From an uncultured Flavobacteriaceae bacterium (GTDB lineage: Bacteria; Bacteroidota; Bacteroidia; Flavobacteriales; Flavobacteriaceae), in NCBI GenBank assembly GCA_947500575.1, contig CANMSI010000001.1, positions 124,001 through 188,000 of the forward strand: a DNA stretch of 64,000 nt, written 5' to 3'. This document shows positions 1-8,420 of this stretch, one piece after another. The notes under the pieces are model-generated. The model searched no databases and had not been told where the DNA came from. It worked only from the letters and a program-made list of their open reading frames with translations. Each line of letters begins with the position of its first letter. Within the stretch, counting starts at the first letter, position 1. The position numbers and the translations under genes were made by a program.

Positions 1-2
1 GA

Positions 3-1148
3 AACTATTTAATGCCTGGTTTAGCCGAAATGCATGCCCATATACCCTCCCCAAATACTAGTCAGGAACGCATTGAAGAAACTTTGTTTCTATATCTTTC
101 TAATGGTATTACCACCGTAAGAGGTATGTTAGGGCATCCATCACATCTGGTGTTGAGAGAAAAAGCACAATCTGGAGAGTTACTAAGCCCACGTATTTTT
201 ACTTCAAGCCCCTCTTTAAATGGAAATTCAATCAAAACAAATGAGGAAGCTATTGCCAAAGTTACTGCCTACCAAAAAGCAGGCTACGATTTTCTCAAAA
301 TACATCCTGGAATTCAAAAAGAGGTCTTTGATACTGCTGTAAAAACAGCTAATGAGGTTGAAATTTCCTTCGCTGGACATGTACCCGTAGCTGTAGGAAT
401 TAAACATGCTCTAGAAAGCAAATATGCATCTATTGACCATGTAGATGGGTTTTTAGAAGGTTTGGTTCCTGCATCAGAAAATGTCAATCCATTAGAAAAT
501 GGTTTTTTTGGGTTTAACTTCACCCCCCTTGCCGATACTTCCAACATAGATGCTCTTGTGCAGCTTGCAAAAGAAAATGAAGTGTGGATTGTGGCTACTC
601 AAAGTTTATACGAACGTTGGTTTGCCCCTGTTGATGCAGATACATTATTAGCGGCTCCTGAAATGAAATATATGCCTGCCAGTACGTTGAAAAATTGGAA
701 AGAACGAAAAAATGAATATACAGGCCCCGAAGCCAATTTTAATGTGGTTCAATGGGAGAAATTTATAAGCATTCGAAAAGAACTCATCCTAAAACTACAA
801 GAAAACGGGCACGGAATGTTACTGGGGTCAGATGCTCCTCAACTATTTAATGTCCCTGGGTTCTCCATTCATCATGAAATTCAAGGAATGGCAAGAGCGG
901 GACTTACATCTTTGCAAATAATACAATCGGGAACTATCCATCCGGCTACTTATTTTGAAATGGAAGATGTTTTCGGAGAAGTAAAAGAAGGAATGGTAGC
1001 GGATATGATTTTACTAAATGGCAATCCCTTGGAAGACCTAGAAGCCTTAAAAAAAATTACTGGTGTTTTAGTGAAAGGCACTTGGCTGTCTAAAGAAGCC
1101 ATAGACAAAAAATTAGCAGAAATAGCAACCCACGCGGCCGTGCAATAA
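3..1148 (+). CDS. Amidohydrolase family protein (5' truncated by window edge)
   Basis: This is a metal-dependent hydrolase of the amidohydrolase superfamily. The frame stays open to the left edge (codons N-Y-L precede the first Met), and the visible part begins at the first metal motif MPGLAEMHAHIP, which normally lies 60-80 residues into such proteins, so the N-terminus is outside the window. Other superfamily residues are visible: Lys in DFLKIHPG, His in FAGHVPV, His in SIDHVDG and Asp in LLGSDAPQ. The C-terminus has the usual closing strand (GMVADMILLNGNPLEDL). It lies 9 bases before a second amidohydrolase in the same direction, so the two are probably co-transcribed. The substrate cannot be read from sequence; imidazolonepropionase-like and Xaa-Pro dipeptidase-like relatives act on cyclic amides or peptides. 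Confidence 0.88.
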   Translation, partial: NYLMPGLAEMHAHIPSPNTSQERIEETLFLYLSNGITTVRGMLGHPSHLVLREKAQSGELLSPRIFTSSPSLNGNSIKTNEEAIAKVTAYQKAGYDFLKIHPGIQKEVFDTAVKTANEVEISFAGHVPVAVGIKHALESKYASIDHVDGFLEGLVPASENVNPLENGFFGFNFTPLADTSNIDALVQLAKENEVWIVATQSLYERWFAPVDADTLLAAPEMKYMPASTLKNWKERKNEYTGPEANFNVVQWEKFISIRKELILKLQENGHGMLLGSDAPQLFNVPGFSIHHEIQGMARAGLTSLQIIQSGTIHPATYFEMEDVFGEVKEGMVADMILLNGNPLEDLEALKKITGVLVKGTWLSKEAIDKKLAEIATHAAVQ

Positions 1149-1157
1149 TCCAATCCT

Positions 1158-2408
1158 ATGAAAAATCTATTCCTTGGTATATTTTCTTTTTTATCATTCA
1201 TTAGCTACGCCCAAACACTACTAGTGCCAGATCGTGTATTTGATGGAGAAATCATGCATTCCAATTGGGCAGTACTGGTCAAGGGAAATAGTATTGCGTA
1301 CGCTGGACCAAGAGCAAAACTAAATACGGAAGCAGGCATTACGACCATAAATCTTCCAGGGACAACGCTAATGCCTGGTATTATTGAAGGACATTCTCAT
1401 TTGTTGTTACACCCCTATAACGAAACTAATTGGAATGATCAGGTACTAAAAGAATCTCCTGTAGAGCGCGCTATAAGAGGAACGGTACATGCCAAAAATT
1501 CATTAATGGCAGGAGTTACCACCATGCGCGATTTAGGTGCCGAGGGAGCGGGGTATACAGATGTATATTTAAAAAAAACTATTGAAGAAGGCATTATACC
1601 GGGACCACGCTTGTTGGTAGCTGGCCCCGCCATTGTAGCAACAGGAGCATACGGACCAAAGGGTTTTCATGATGGTGTACGCGTACCATTAGGTGCAGAA
1701 GCCGCTAGCGGAACGGATGAAGTAATTAAAACCGTTCGGAGGCAATTAGGTAATGGCGCTGATTTCATTAAAATCTATGCAGATTACCGATGGGGAAAAG
1801 GAGAACCATCGCAACCCACATTTTTGCTAAGTGAAATTGAAGCAATGCATGCAACAGCAACCAGTGCCGGAAGATACATTGTAGCGCATGCAAGCACCCC
1901 TGAGGGAATGAAGCGCGCTATTTTAGGGGGAGCAGAAACCATAGAACATGGTGATGGAGGCACATTGGAAGTGTTTCAATTAATGAAAGAAAAAGGAGTG
2001 GCTCTCTGCCCTACCCTGGCTGCAGGGGACGCCATATCTCAATACGATGGCTGGAAAGCAGGTTCCTTGCCAGAGCCCGCTAGAATTCAAAAAAAGAAAG
2101 CTTCTTTTCAATTAGCCCTCAAAGCAGGAGTAACGATTGCTTTTGGAGGAGATGTTGGTGTGTTTACTCATGGTGAAAATTATAGAGAATTAGAGTTGAT
2201 GGTTGCCTACGGTATGAAACCATTAGCCGCTTTAAAAGCTGCCACTTCCATTAATGCCCAAATTTTTCATTTGGAACATCTAGGACAACTAAAAGAAGGT
2301 TTTTTAGCAGATATCATTGCAGTAAAAGGAAATCCAGTAGAAACAATTTCAACCATGAGAAACGTATCTTTTGTAATGAAAGATGGTGTTGTTTACAAAA
2401 ATGACTAA
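1158..2408 (+). CDS. Secreted amidohydrolase (imidazolonepropionase-like / peptidase M38-like)
   Basis: A 416-residue metal-dependent hydrolase. Residues 1-19 look like a signal peptide ending near SYAQ, so it is probably periplasmic. The full superfamily set is present: His79 and His81 in EGHSHL, Lys205 in DFIKIYAD (candidate carboxylated lysine), His244 in IVAHAS, His264 in TIEHGDG and Asp332 in FGGDVGV. The closing motif GFLADIIAVKGNP is typical. It follows another amidohydrolase by 9 bases and its last codons overlap the start of the methyltransferase gene by 8 bases, suggesting one operon. The substrate is unknown; the relatives include cyclic amidases and prolidase-type dipeptidases. 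Confidence 0.9.
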   Translation: MKNLFLGIFSFLSFISYAQTLLVPDRVFDGEIMHSNWAVLVKGNSIAYAGPRAKLNTEAGITTINLPGTTLMPGIIEGHSHLLLHPYNETNWNDQVLKESPVERAIRGTVHAKNSLMAGVTTMRDLGAEGAGYTDVYLKKTIEEGIIPGPRLLVAGPAIVATGAYGPKGFHDGVRVPLGAEAASGTDEVIKTVRRQLGNGADFIKIYADYRWGKGEPSQPTFLLSEIEAMHATATSAGRYIVAHASTPEGMKRAILGGAETIEHGDGGTLEVFQLMKEKGVALCPTLAAGDAISQYDGWKAGSLPEPARIQKKKASFQLALKAGVTIAFGGDVGVFTHGENYRELELMVAYGMKPLAALKAATSINAQIFHLEHLGQLKEGFLADIIAVKGNPVETISTMRNVSFVMKDGVVYKND

Positions 2409-3000
2409 TTCAGAAGAACAAACATATTGGACCCAACGATATAAAGAAGAACGCACGGGTTGGGATATTGGAGCCCCTTCTGCCCCACTGAAAACTTATA
2501 TTGACCAGCTAGAAGATAAAAATATATCTATCCTACTACCAGGTGCTGGTAATGCCTATGAAGCTGAGTATTTATTTGAACTGGGTTTTAAAAATACCTA
2601 TGTGATGGATATTTCCGAGTTTCCATTAAAGCAGTTTCAAAAAAGAAATCCCGAAGTTGATGCTTCGCGCTTGCTCCATGAAAATTTTTTTGATCATCAG
2701 AAACAATATGACCTGATATTGGAACAAACCTTTTTTTGTTCCTTTGTTCCCCTAGATGAAAATAGAAATGCTTACGCAAAACAAATGGCCAACTTATTAA
2801 AAAAGAATGGCAAATTAGTTGGTCTGTGGTTTGATATTCCCTTAACTGGAGATCTGGAAAAAAGACCTTTTGGAGGAAATAAGGAACTCTATTTAAAATA
2901 CCTATCGCCCTTTTTAAAGGTGAAAATTTTTGAACAATGTTACAACTCTATACCACCAAGAATGGGCAGCGAATTGTTCGGAATATTTCATAAAAAATAA
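2401..3000 (+). CDS. TPMT-family SAM-dependent methyltransferase
   Basis: About 199 residues, resembling the thiopurine S-methyltransferase (TPMT) family, which moves a methyl group from S-adenosylmethionine to thiols or similar acceptors. The N-terminal YWTQRYKEERTGWDIG matches the family's opening W..RY..g.tgWd pattern. ILLPGAGNAYEAEYL is the SAM-binding glycine loop and VMDIS follows as the acidic strand. The ATG at 2401 is preferred over an in-frame ATG 18 bases upstream, because the family's N-terminal motif begins just after it and it gives a short 8-base overlap with the preceding gene. The natural substrate in flavobacteria is not known. Confidence 0.85.
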   Translation: MTNSEEQTYWTQRYKEERTGWDIGAPSAPLKTYIDQLEDKNISILLPGAGNAYEAEYLFELGFKNTYVMDISEFPLKQFQKRNPEVDASRLLHENFFDHQKQYDLILEQTFFCSFVPLDENRNAYAKQMANLLKKNGKLVGLWFDIPLTGDLEKRPFGGNKELYLKYLSPFLKVKIFEQCYNSIPPRMGSELFGIFHKK

Positions 3001-3001
3001 C

Positions 3002-4093
3002 TTAGTTCTTCATTCCTATTTTAATCCCTAGACGATCACTTTTAGACAAGTATTGTTGTGCTATTCTATCTTCTGGTGTTCTATCAAATAAGTATAAGAA
3101 CAATAAGAAAAACCATTCCAAAGGTTTCATTAGGAAATATATAAGATCTGAAATCCATTTTATCTCAAACAACTCATAGTATTTATGAATTACATTTCCT
3201 ACTCTGTTGTATTGTCCGCGAATAAACCTATGCTGTTTAGGAAAATGTTCTTGCACCCACTCTTCAAAAGCATTGGAAACAAGTAACTGACGGTTACAGA
3301 TAATGAAGGCTTTATTCCGTATACCTAACCGTTGCGGATGAACCACATGCTCATGTCCGTTTGCAGCAACCGAACATAAATAATGACCTCCGCACTGTAC
3401 ATTTTCACATAAGTGATCTAATTCAGAAAAGCCATGCTTATAGGTTTGAGTGAAGGCTTGAATTACAGAATTTGGTTTCTGACCAAAAAGTAACAATATG
3501 GCGGTAAGAAGAAAAACTAGCGGTAGACATGCCACTAATAGTAATGGAAATTTAACTATTGGTACCGCAGTTAGTAGCTTCCAAGCGTACAAGGTTGGTA
3601 TGGCATCTAAGTTATAAGTATTCTCATGTAGTTCGTTGAGTAGCTGATATTGATTTAGAAAAAGATAGCTTGTAAAAAGCAATATAATGGGCGCGTTCCC
3701 GATGATCCAAAGAGGTTCAATTAGCTGAAAGGCAATCACAATATTTAACACAATTCCAATAAGAAGTAGGGCGTTGACAATTACTTCCAACAGTGGAGGC
3801 GCCAATCTTCTCCGATAGCTTACATATAAGAATGCAATAATGCATAAGGCAATCCAGCAATAGATGGTTAGTCTATGTTCTGGAGCGAATACAGCACTAT
3901 CTGTACAGCAGTCGTTTTCCATTCTAAAATCAAAAGTAGCTAGAAAGAAAATTGGAAATACCAGTACACTTATGAACTCCAAAATTCTGGATAAAATCCG
4001 AGGAAACAACCTCTTCTTAAAGGCTATCACTCGTATCAAATCAATAAGAGTTAATACCGCTGGTAAAAAAAATAATGTGAAAAATATCTCCAT
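3002..4093 (-). CDS. Multi-pass membrane protein, possibly DUF6688 family
   Basis: A 363-residue membrane protein I do not recognise with certainty; it may belong to the uncharacterised DUF6688 family. The first 200 residues hold about five or six hydrophobic segments with a cysteine pair (ENDCCTD) in the first loop. The C-terminal third is a soluble region with conserved-looking Cys and His (CENVQCGGHYLC, NGHEHVVHPQ), then two more hydrophobic stretches near YLFDRTPEDRIA. The ATG at 4093 was preferred over an in-frame GTG 24 bases upstream. It converges with the methyltransferase (1-base gap) and follows a lipoprotein gene on the same strand by 76 bases. The Cys/His cluster could bind metal, but that is speculation. 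Confidence 0.75.
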   Translation of the reverse strand: MEIFFTLFFLPAVLTLIDLIRVIAFKKRLFPRILSRILEFISVLVFPIFFLATFDFRMENDCCTDSAVFAPEHRLTIYCWIALCIIAFLYVSYRRRLAPPLLEVIVNALLLIGIVLNIVIAFQLIEPLWIIGNAPIILLFTSYLFLNQYQLLNELHENTYNLDAIPTLYAWKLLTAVPIVKFPLLLVACLPLVFLLTAILLLFGQKPNSVIQAFTQTYKHGFSELDHLCENVQCGGHYLCSVAANGHEHVVHPQRLGIRNKAFIICNRQLLVSNAFEEWVQEHFPKQHRFIRGQYNRVGNVIHKYYELFEIKWISDLIYFLMKPLEWFFLLFLYLFDRTPEDRIAQQYLSKSDRLGIKIGMKN

Positions 4094-4169
4094 TGAATAT
4101 ATGCTTAGGAATAGCACTGTTAAATTAGAGTTTTATAATCACTATATCCGGTGGTGGTGCTTCATATTT

Positions 4170-4889
4170 TTACAAAGGGTTGTAAGATGTCACTTCTAAA
4201 ACATCTGAGTTGAAATCTACATATTGATAGAGCACCGTATCTTCTTTATCAAATTTACCATCTTTATTAGTGTCTTCCATACTTCTGAAATACAATCTGT
4301 TGTTTACGGGAATCACTTTAAAATCGATTAATTCGTGATAAGCACCTGTTAACTTTGTAAAAGAAGTTCCATCAATCTTACTCATATATAATGTTTCCAC
4401 ATCATCACCATTCAATTTATGGTCTCCGTTGGTATCCTCATCTAATATCTTATACACTAAATATTGCTTTTTATTTGTATTGAAAACGTCTCGTAAAAAA
4501 GTGATAGATTGAATTTGAACTATTTGATCTGTAAGTGGTTTTAGCACATCTGAATCTAAGTGCTGAAATTTTAAGTTGTGAAGATTCCCAGAAATTTCAT
4601 CTCTACGATAGCCAGAAACAGAAAAACTTCCCCCACTTCCGCTGTAAGAACCAAAAACGTTTTTTCGAGAACCTGTTCCATATATTTTATAACTCCCTAC
4701 CGGATGGATTAAATAAGCTGTACTATCTATATACATAGGGATATCTGCAATATCTATTAAAGTGGTGTCTTTTTTTAGTTCTGTCTTCGTTTCATCACCA
4801 TTTCTAGGGTATATTACTTTTGTTCTATTTCCAGAGTTACAAGAGATGAATAGCAAAAAAATACTGCTAAGGAATATTACATTTTTCAT
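4170..4889 (-). CDS. Lipoprotein with EF-hand-like calcium loops
   Basis: A 239-residue lipoprotein; the leader ends with the lipobox LLFISC, so Cys17 is the likely lipidated residue. The function is not recognised. Two stretches resemble EF-hand or dockerin calcium loops: DEDTNGDHKLNGDD around residue 153 and DTNKDGKFDKED around residue 208, each with Asp/Asn at alternating loop positions. Between them is a beta-rich sequence, and a Gly/Ser-rich stretch (YSGSGGSFSVSG) lies near residue 82. It lies upstream of the membrane protein gene on the same strand. It is probably exported to the periplasm or outer membrane. Confidence 0.75.
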   Translation of the reverse strand: MKNVIFLSSIFLLFISCNSGNRTKVIYPRNGDETKTELKKDTTLIDIADIPMYIDSTAYLIHPVGSYKIYGTGSRKNVFGSYSGSGGSFSVSGYRRDEISGNLHNLKFQHLDSDVLKPLTDQIVQIQSITFLRDVFNTNKKQYLVYKILDEDTNGDHKLNGDDVETLYMSKIDGTSFTKLTGAYHELIDFKVIPVNNRLYFRSMEDTNKDGKFDKEDTVLYQYVDFNSDVLEVTSYNPL

Positions 4890-5155
4890 GGATGTATTTT
4901 TTAGTTTTTCAAATATCCTAATAGCCCTTCGTTTAAAAAAGTTACAATTGGTGAAGTAGTCGTTTCAATGAGGGAATGAATTCAATGAAATAGTTAAGTC
5001 GACCTATTTTACTTTCTCCCAATAAGACCTATTCACAAATTTCATTTTCAGGGCTCTTTTTGTGATAAAAAGCAAGCTTCCGTTAACAACTTTTTAAGAT
5101 TTCTTCCTAAAGATTTCTTTACCTTTAAGCGACTAATAAACTTACTCAACGACCA

Positions 5156-8100
5156 ATGAAAAGAATACTTACTTTCGTGGCGCTTTGCGCTGCTCTTTCC
5201 TTAACAGCACAAGAATTTAAAATGGACCTTGTCCAGGACCTAAAACCTCGCAATATTGGCCCTGGTGGCATGAGTGGGAGGGTCACTTCCATCGATGTTG
5301 TGCATTCAAACCCTGAAGTGATGTACGCTGGCACAGCTTCTGGAGGGCTGTGGAAATCTACTTCTGGCGGTATCAAATGGGAACCCATTTTTGAAAAAGA
5401 GGTAACTGCTTCTGTTGGAGCGGTAGCCATACAACAATCCAATCCTTCTGTCCTATGGGTAGGCACTGGAGAAGGCAATCCGAGAAATAGTCTTAACGGC
5501 GGTTATGGCATTTATAAATCTTTGGATGGAGGTAAAAATTGGAAAGCCATGGGCTTAGAAAAAACCCGTCATATTCATAGAATTGTAATAGATCCGAGTG
5601 ATCCAAATACGGTATACGTGGGCGCTATCGGTTCTCCTTGGGGTGAGCATCCAGAACGAGGTGTTTTCAAAACCACTAATGGAGGAGAAAGCTGGGAAAA
5701 AATACTTTTTGCCAATAATAAAACTGGGGTAGCAGACTTGGTAATGGACCCTACCAATCCAAATAAGTTAATAGCTGCTTTGTGGGAACATAAAAGAGAT
5801 CCATGGTTTTTTAAATCTGGTGGAAAGGGAAGTGGTTTACATATAACGCATGACGGTGGCAAAACTTGGAAAAAGCTTACTGAAAAAGAAGGTTTACCCA
5901 AAGGAGAACTTGGACGTATTGGGGTTGCCATAGCACCTAATAAGCCAAATATTATATATGCCTTGATTGAAGCAAAAAAGAACGCTTTATACAAATCTGA
6001 AGATGGTGGGTTTAAATGGAAAAAAGTGAATGATAAGCCTGGTATAGGGAATCGGCCTTTTTATTATTCTGAAATATATGTAGATCCTCAGAATGAAAAT
6101 AGAGTTTTCTCTGTATTCACCTATGTAAATGTATCTGAAGATGGTGGTAAAAGTTTTAAACAGTTAATGCCTGCCTACGGTGTCAATAATGGGGTACACC
6201 CAGATCATCATGCTTGGTGGATACATCCAAAAAACGGTCAGTTTATGATTGATGGGAATGATGGTGGACTCAACATCACTAAAGATGGAGGAAAATCTTG
6301 GCGTTTTATTGGAAATATCCCAGTAGCGCAATTTTACCATATCAGTGTAGATAATGAATACCCATACAACGTCTATGGCGGAATGCAAGATAACGGCTCT
6401 TGGAGAGGTCCCGCGTACGTATGGAAGACACAAGGCATACGAAATAGTTATTGGCAAGAAATTGCATTTGGAGATGGTTTTGATGTTGTTCCAGACAAGG
6501 ATGATTCGCAGTACGGATACGCCATGAGTCAACAAGGTTTTGTATCTCGTTACGATTGGAAAACAGGAAATAACTACCTAGTTCGTCCCACACCTCCAGA
6601 TGCGGTTACCAAATTACGTTTTAATTGGAACGCTGGCATTGGACAAGATCCCTTTGATAATAGCACCGTATACTTTGGTAGTCAGTTTGTACATAAAAGC
6701 TCAGACAAAGGACTTACTTGGAAAGTAATCTCGCCCGATTTAACATCTAATGATCCCGAGAAGCAAAAACAAAGTGAAAGCGGAGGCCTCACTATGGACG
6801 CAACGGGCGCAGAAAACCATTGTACTATATTGGTAATTGAGCCATCTACTTTAGAGAAAGATATGCTATGGGTAGGCACTGATGATGGGCGTGTGCATAT
6901 TACCCAAAACGGCGGAGGGAGCTGGACAGAAGTTACTCAGAACATTAAAGGACTTCCAAAGGGCAGTTGGATACCACAGATAAAAGCTTCCAATAAGAAC
7001 AAAGGAGAAGCCTTACTGATTGCAAATGACTACCGCAGATTTAACTATACGCCTTATGCTTATAGAACCAAAAATTATGGAAAAACATGGGAACGTATTG
7101 TAGATGGTAATGATGTAGAAAGTTACACGCTTTCTATTGTGGAAGATCCTGAGAATAGCAATCTTTTATTTTTAGGAACAGATGATGGTCTCTATGCATC
7201 CTTCAATGCAGGTTCAAAATGGCAAAAATGGACCGAAGGTTTTCCAACAGTTTCTACCAAGGATCTTGTAATACAAGAAAGAGAGCACGATTTGGTAATT
7301 GGCACTTTTGGCAGGGCCGCCTGGGTTATGGACGACATTAGACCACTGCGCGCCATAGCAACAGATCCAACCGTATTGAATAAAGAGATTGCATTATTTA
7401 CCCCTCCTACAGCCTATCAGGCAGCGTATCAGCAACCCACCGGAAGTAGGTTTGGTGGCGATGCTTTATACAATGCTGAAAACAAAAAGTATGGAGCCAT
7501 GCTTACGTACTATCTAAAAAAAGGCCTCAAGAAAGAACCATCCAAAGAAAAGAAGGCTGATGATGCAAAAGAGGAGGCTATGAAAGATGCTAAAAAGAAC
7601 AAAAAGGATTCAATTTCCTTTGAATTCTATGATGGTGATCGGCTCATTCGGACTTTAAAATATAAAACACCCGAAAAGGCAGGGTTCCATAGAATATTTT
7701 GGAACATGGATGAAAAAGGACCCGATCGTCCAGCCCGAAAAATAAGCAAACGAAAGAACGAACGTGGTGGAATTGAAGTAAAGCCTGGAACTTATACAGT
7801 TAAAATGCGCTTCGAAGAACTTACCGAGGAAACCACGGTTCAAGTAAAATCCGATCCAAGATTGGATGTTTCATCAGCTTCCATTAATGAAGTGTATGAC
7901 ATGGCTAAAAAAGTGCAGCACTTTACGCAAACAGCAGCAGACGCGGTAAAACAATTGGTAGAGAGTAAAAATATTGCTAACAAATACCAAAAAGAACTGA
8001 AGGAACTAGATAAAGAAAAGTACAAGGATCAGATAAAAAATTCCAAGGACATTGTAAAAAAGATCGATTCTGTCGTAGCCTTGTACATTGGAAAAGTAGA

Positions 8101-8359
8101 CAAACGTCAAGGAATTACTAGAAATCCAGAAATTACGGTAATGCAACGTTTAGGTCTTGCAGGTGGCTATATTGAATCTCGTAAAACAGGTGTTACAGCT
8201 ACTGAAAAGAAGCTACTTGGTTTTGCCGAAGAGGAATTAAAAAAGGCCTTAGGAAGTACCAACCAATTCTTTGCTGAAGAGTGGAAAACTTATAAGGAAA
8301 CGATTACGAAACTAGAAGTTTCCCCTTTTAAGGAAACCAAAACTTTTAGTTTAGAATAG
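5156..8359 (+). CDS. Large secreted Asp-box (BNR/sortilin-type) beta-propeller protein
   Basis: A 1067-residue exported protein with a signal peptide (residues 1-18, ending LSLTAQ). The first 700 residues carry about ten Asp-box repeats of the form S/T-x-D/N-x-G-x-x-W/F, such as SLDGGKNW, TTNGGESW, THDGGKTW, SEDGGFKW, TKDGGKSW, SSDKGLTW and TQNGGGSW. They mark blades of one or two VPS10/sortilin-like propellers, often annotated as glycosyl hydrolase although the repeat alone does not show catalysis. A Lys-rich linker near residue 800 leads to a beta-sandwich (PEKAGFHRIFWNMDEKG) and a helical C-terminal tail. It is followed 61 bases later by an S9 peptidase, and the two may work together in peptide or glycoprotein processing at the cell surface. 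No type IX secretion tail is obvious. Confidence 0.87.
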   Translation: MKRILTFVALCAALSLTAQEFKMDLVQDLKPRNIGPGGMSGRVTSIDVVHSNPEVMYAGTASGGLWKSTSGGIKWEPIFEKEVTASVGAVAIQQSNPSVLWVGTGEGNPRNSLNGGYGIYKSLDGGKNWKAMGLEKTRHIHRIVIDPSDPNTVYVGAIGSPWGEHPERGVFKTTNGGESWEKILFANNKTGVADLVMDPTNPNKLIAALWEHKRDPWFFKSGGKGSGLHITHDGGKTWKKLTEKEGLPKGELGRIGVAIAPNKPNIIYALIEAKKNALYKSEDGGFKWKKVNDKPGIGNRPFYYSEIYVDPQNENRVFSVFTYVNVSEDGGKSFKQLMPAYGVNNGVHPDHHAWWIHPKNGQFMIDGNDGGLNITKDGGKSWRFIGNIPVAQFYHISVDNEYPYNVYGGMQDNGSWRGPAYVWKTQGIRNSYWQEIAFGDGFDVVPDKDDSQYGYAMSQQGFVSRYDWKTGNNYLVRPTPPDAVTKLRFNWNAGIGQDPFDNSTVYFGSQFVHKSSDKGLTWKVISPDLTSNDPEKQKQSESGGLTMDATGAENHCTILVIEPSTLEKDMLWVGTDDGRVHITQNGGGSWTEVTQNIKGLPKGSWIPQIKASNKNKGEALLIANDYRRFNYTPYAYRTKNYGKTWERIVDGNDVESYTLSIVEDPENSNLLFLGTDDGLYASFNAGSKWQKWTEGFPTVSTKDLVIQEREHDLVIGTFGRAAWVMDDIRPLRAIATDPTVLNKEIALFTPPTAYQAAYQQPTGSRFGGDALYNAENKKYGAMLTYYLKKGLKKEPSKEKKADDAKEEAMKDAKKNKKDSISFEFYDGDRLIRTLKYKTPEKAGFHRIFWNMDEKGPDRPARKISKRKNERGGIEVKPGTYTVKMRFEELTEETTVQVKSDPRLDVSSASINEVYDMAKKVQHFTQTAADAVKQLVESKNIANKYQKELKELDKEKYKDQIKNSKDIVKKIDSVVALYIGKVDKRQGITRNPEITVMQRLGLAGGYIESRKTGVTATEKKLLGFAEEELKKALGSTNQFFAEEWKTYKETITKLEVSPFKETKTFSLE

Positions 8360-8420
8360 TCGATAATAATTATAGTTACTTCGCAATACCATGATATTAA
8401 AATATATAAACAAAACACTT

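Noticed and set aside
5575-5994. 139-codon minus-strand frame inside the Asp-box propeller gene
   Set aside because: It lies fully inside a gene with clear repeats and its sequence is a low-complexity mirror of the coding strand.
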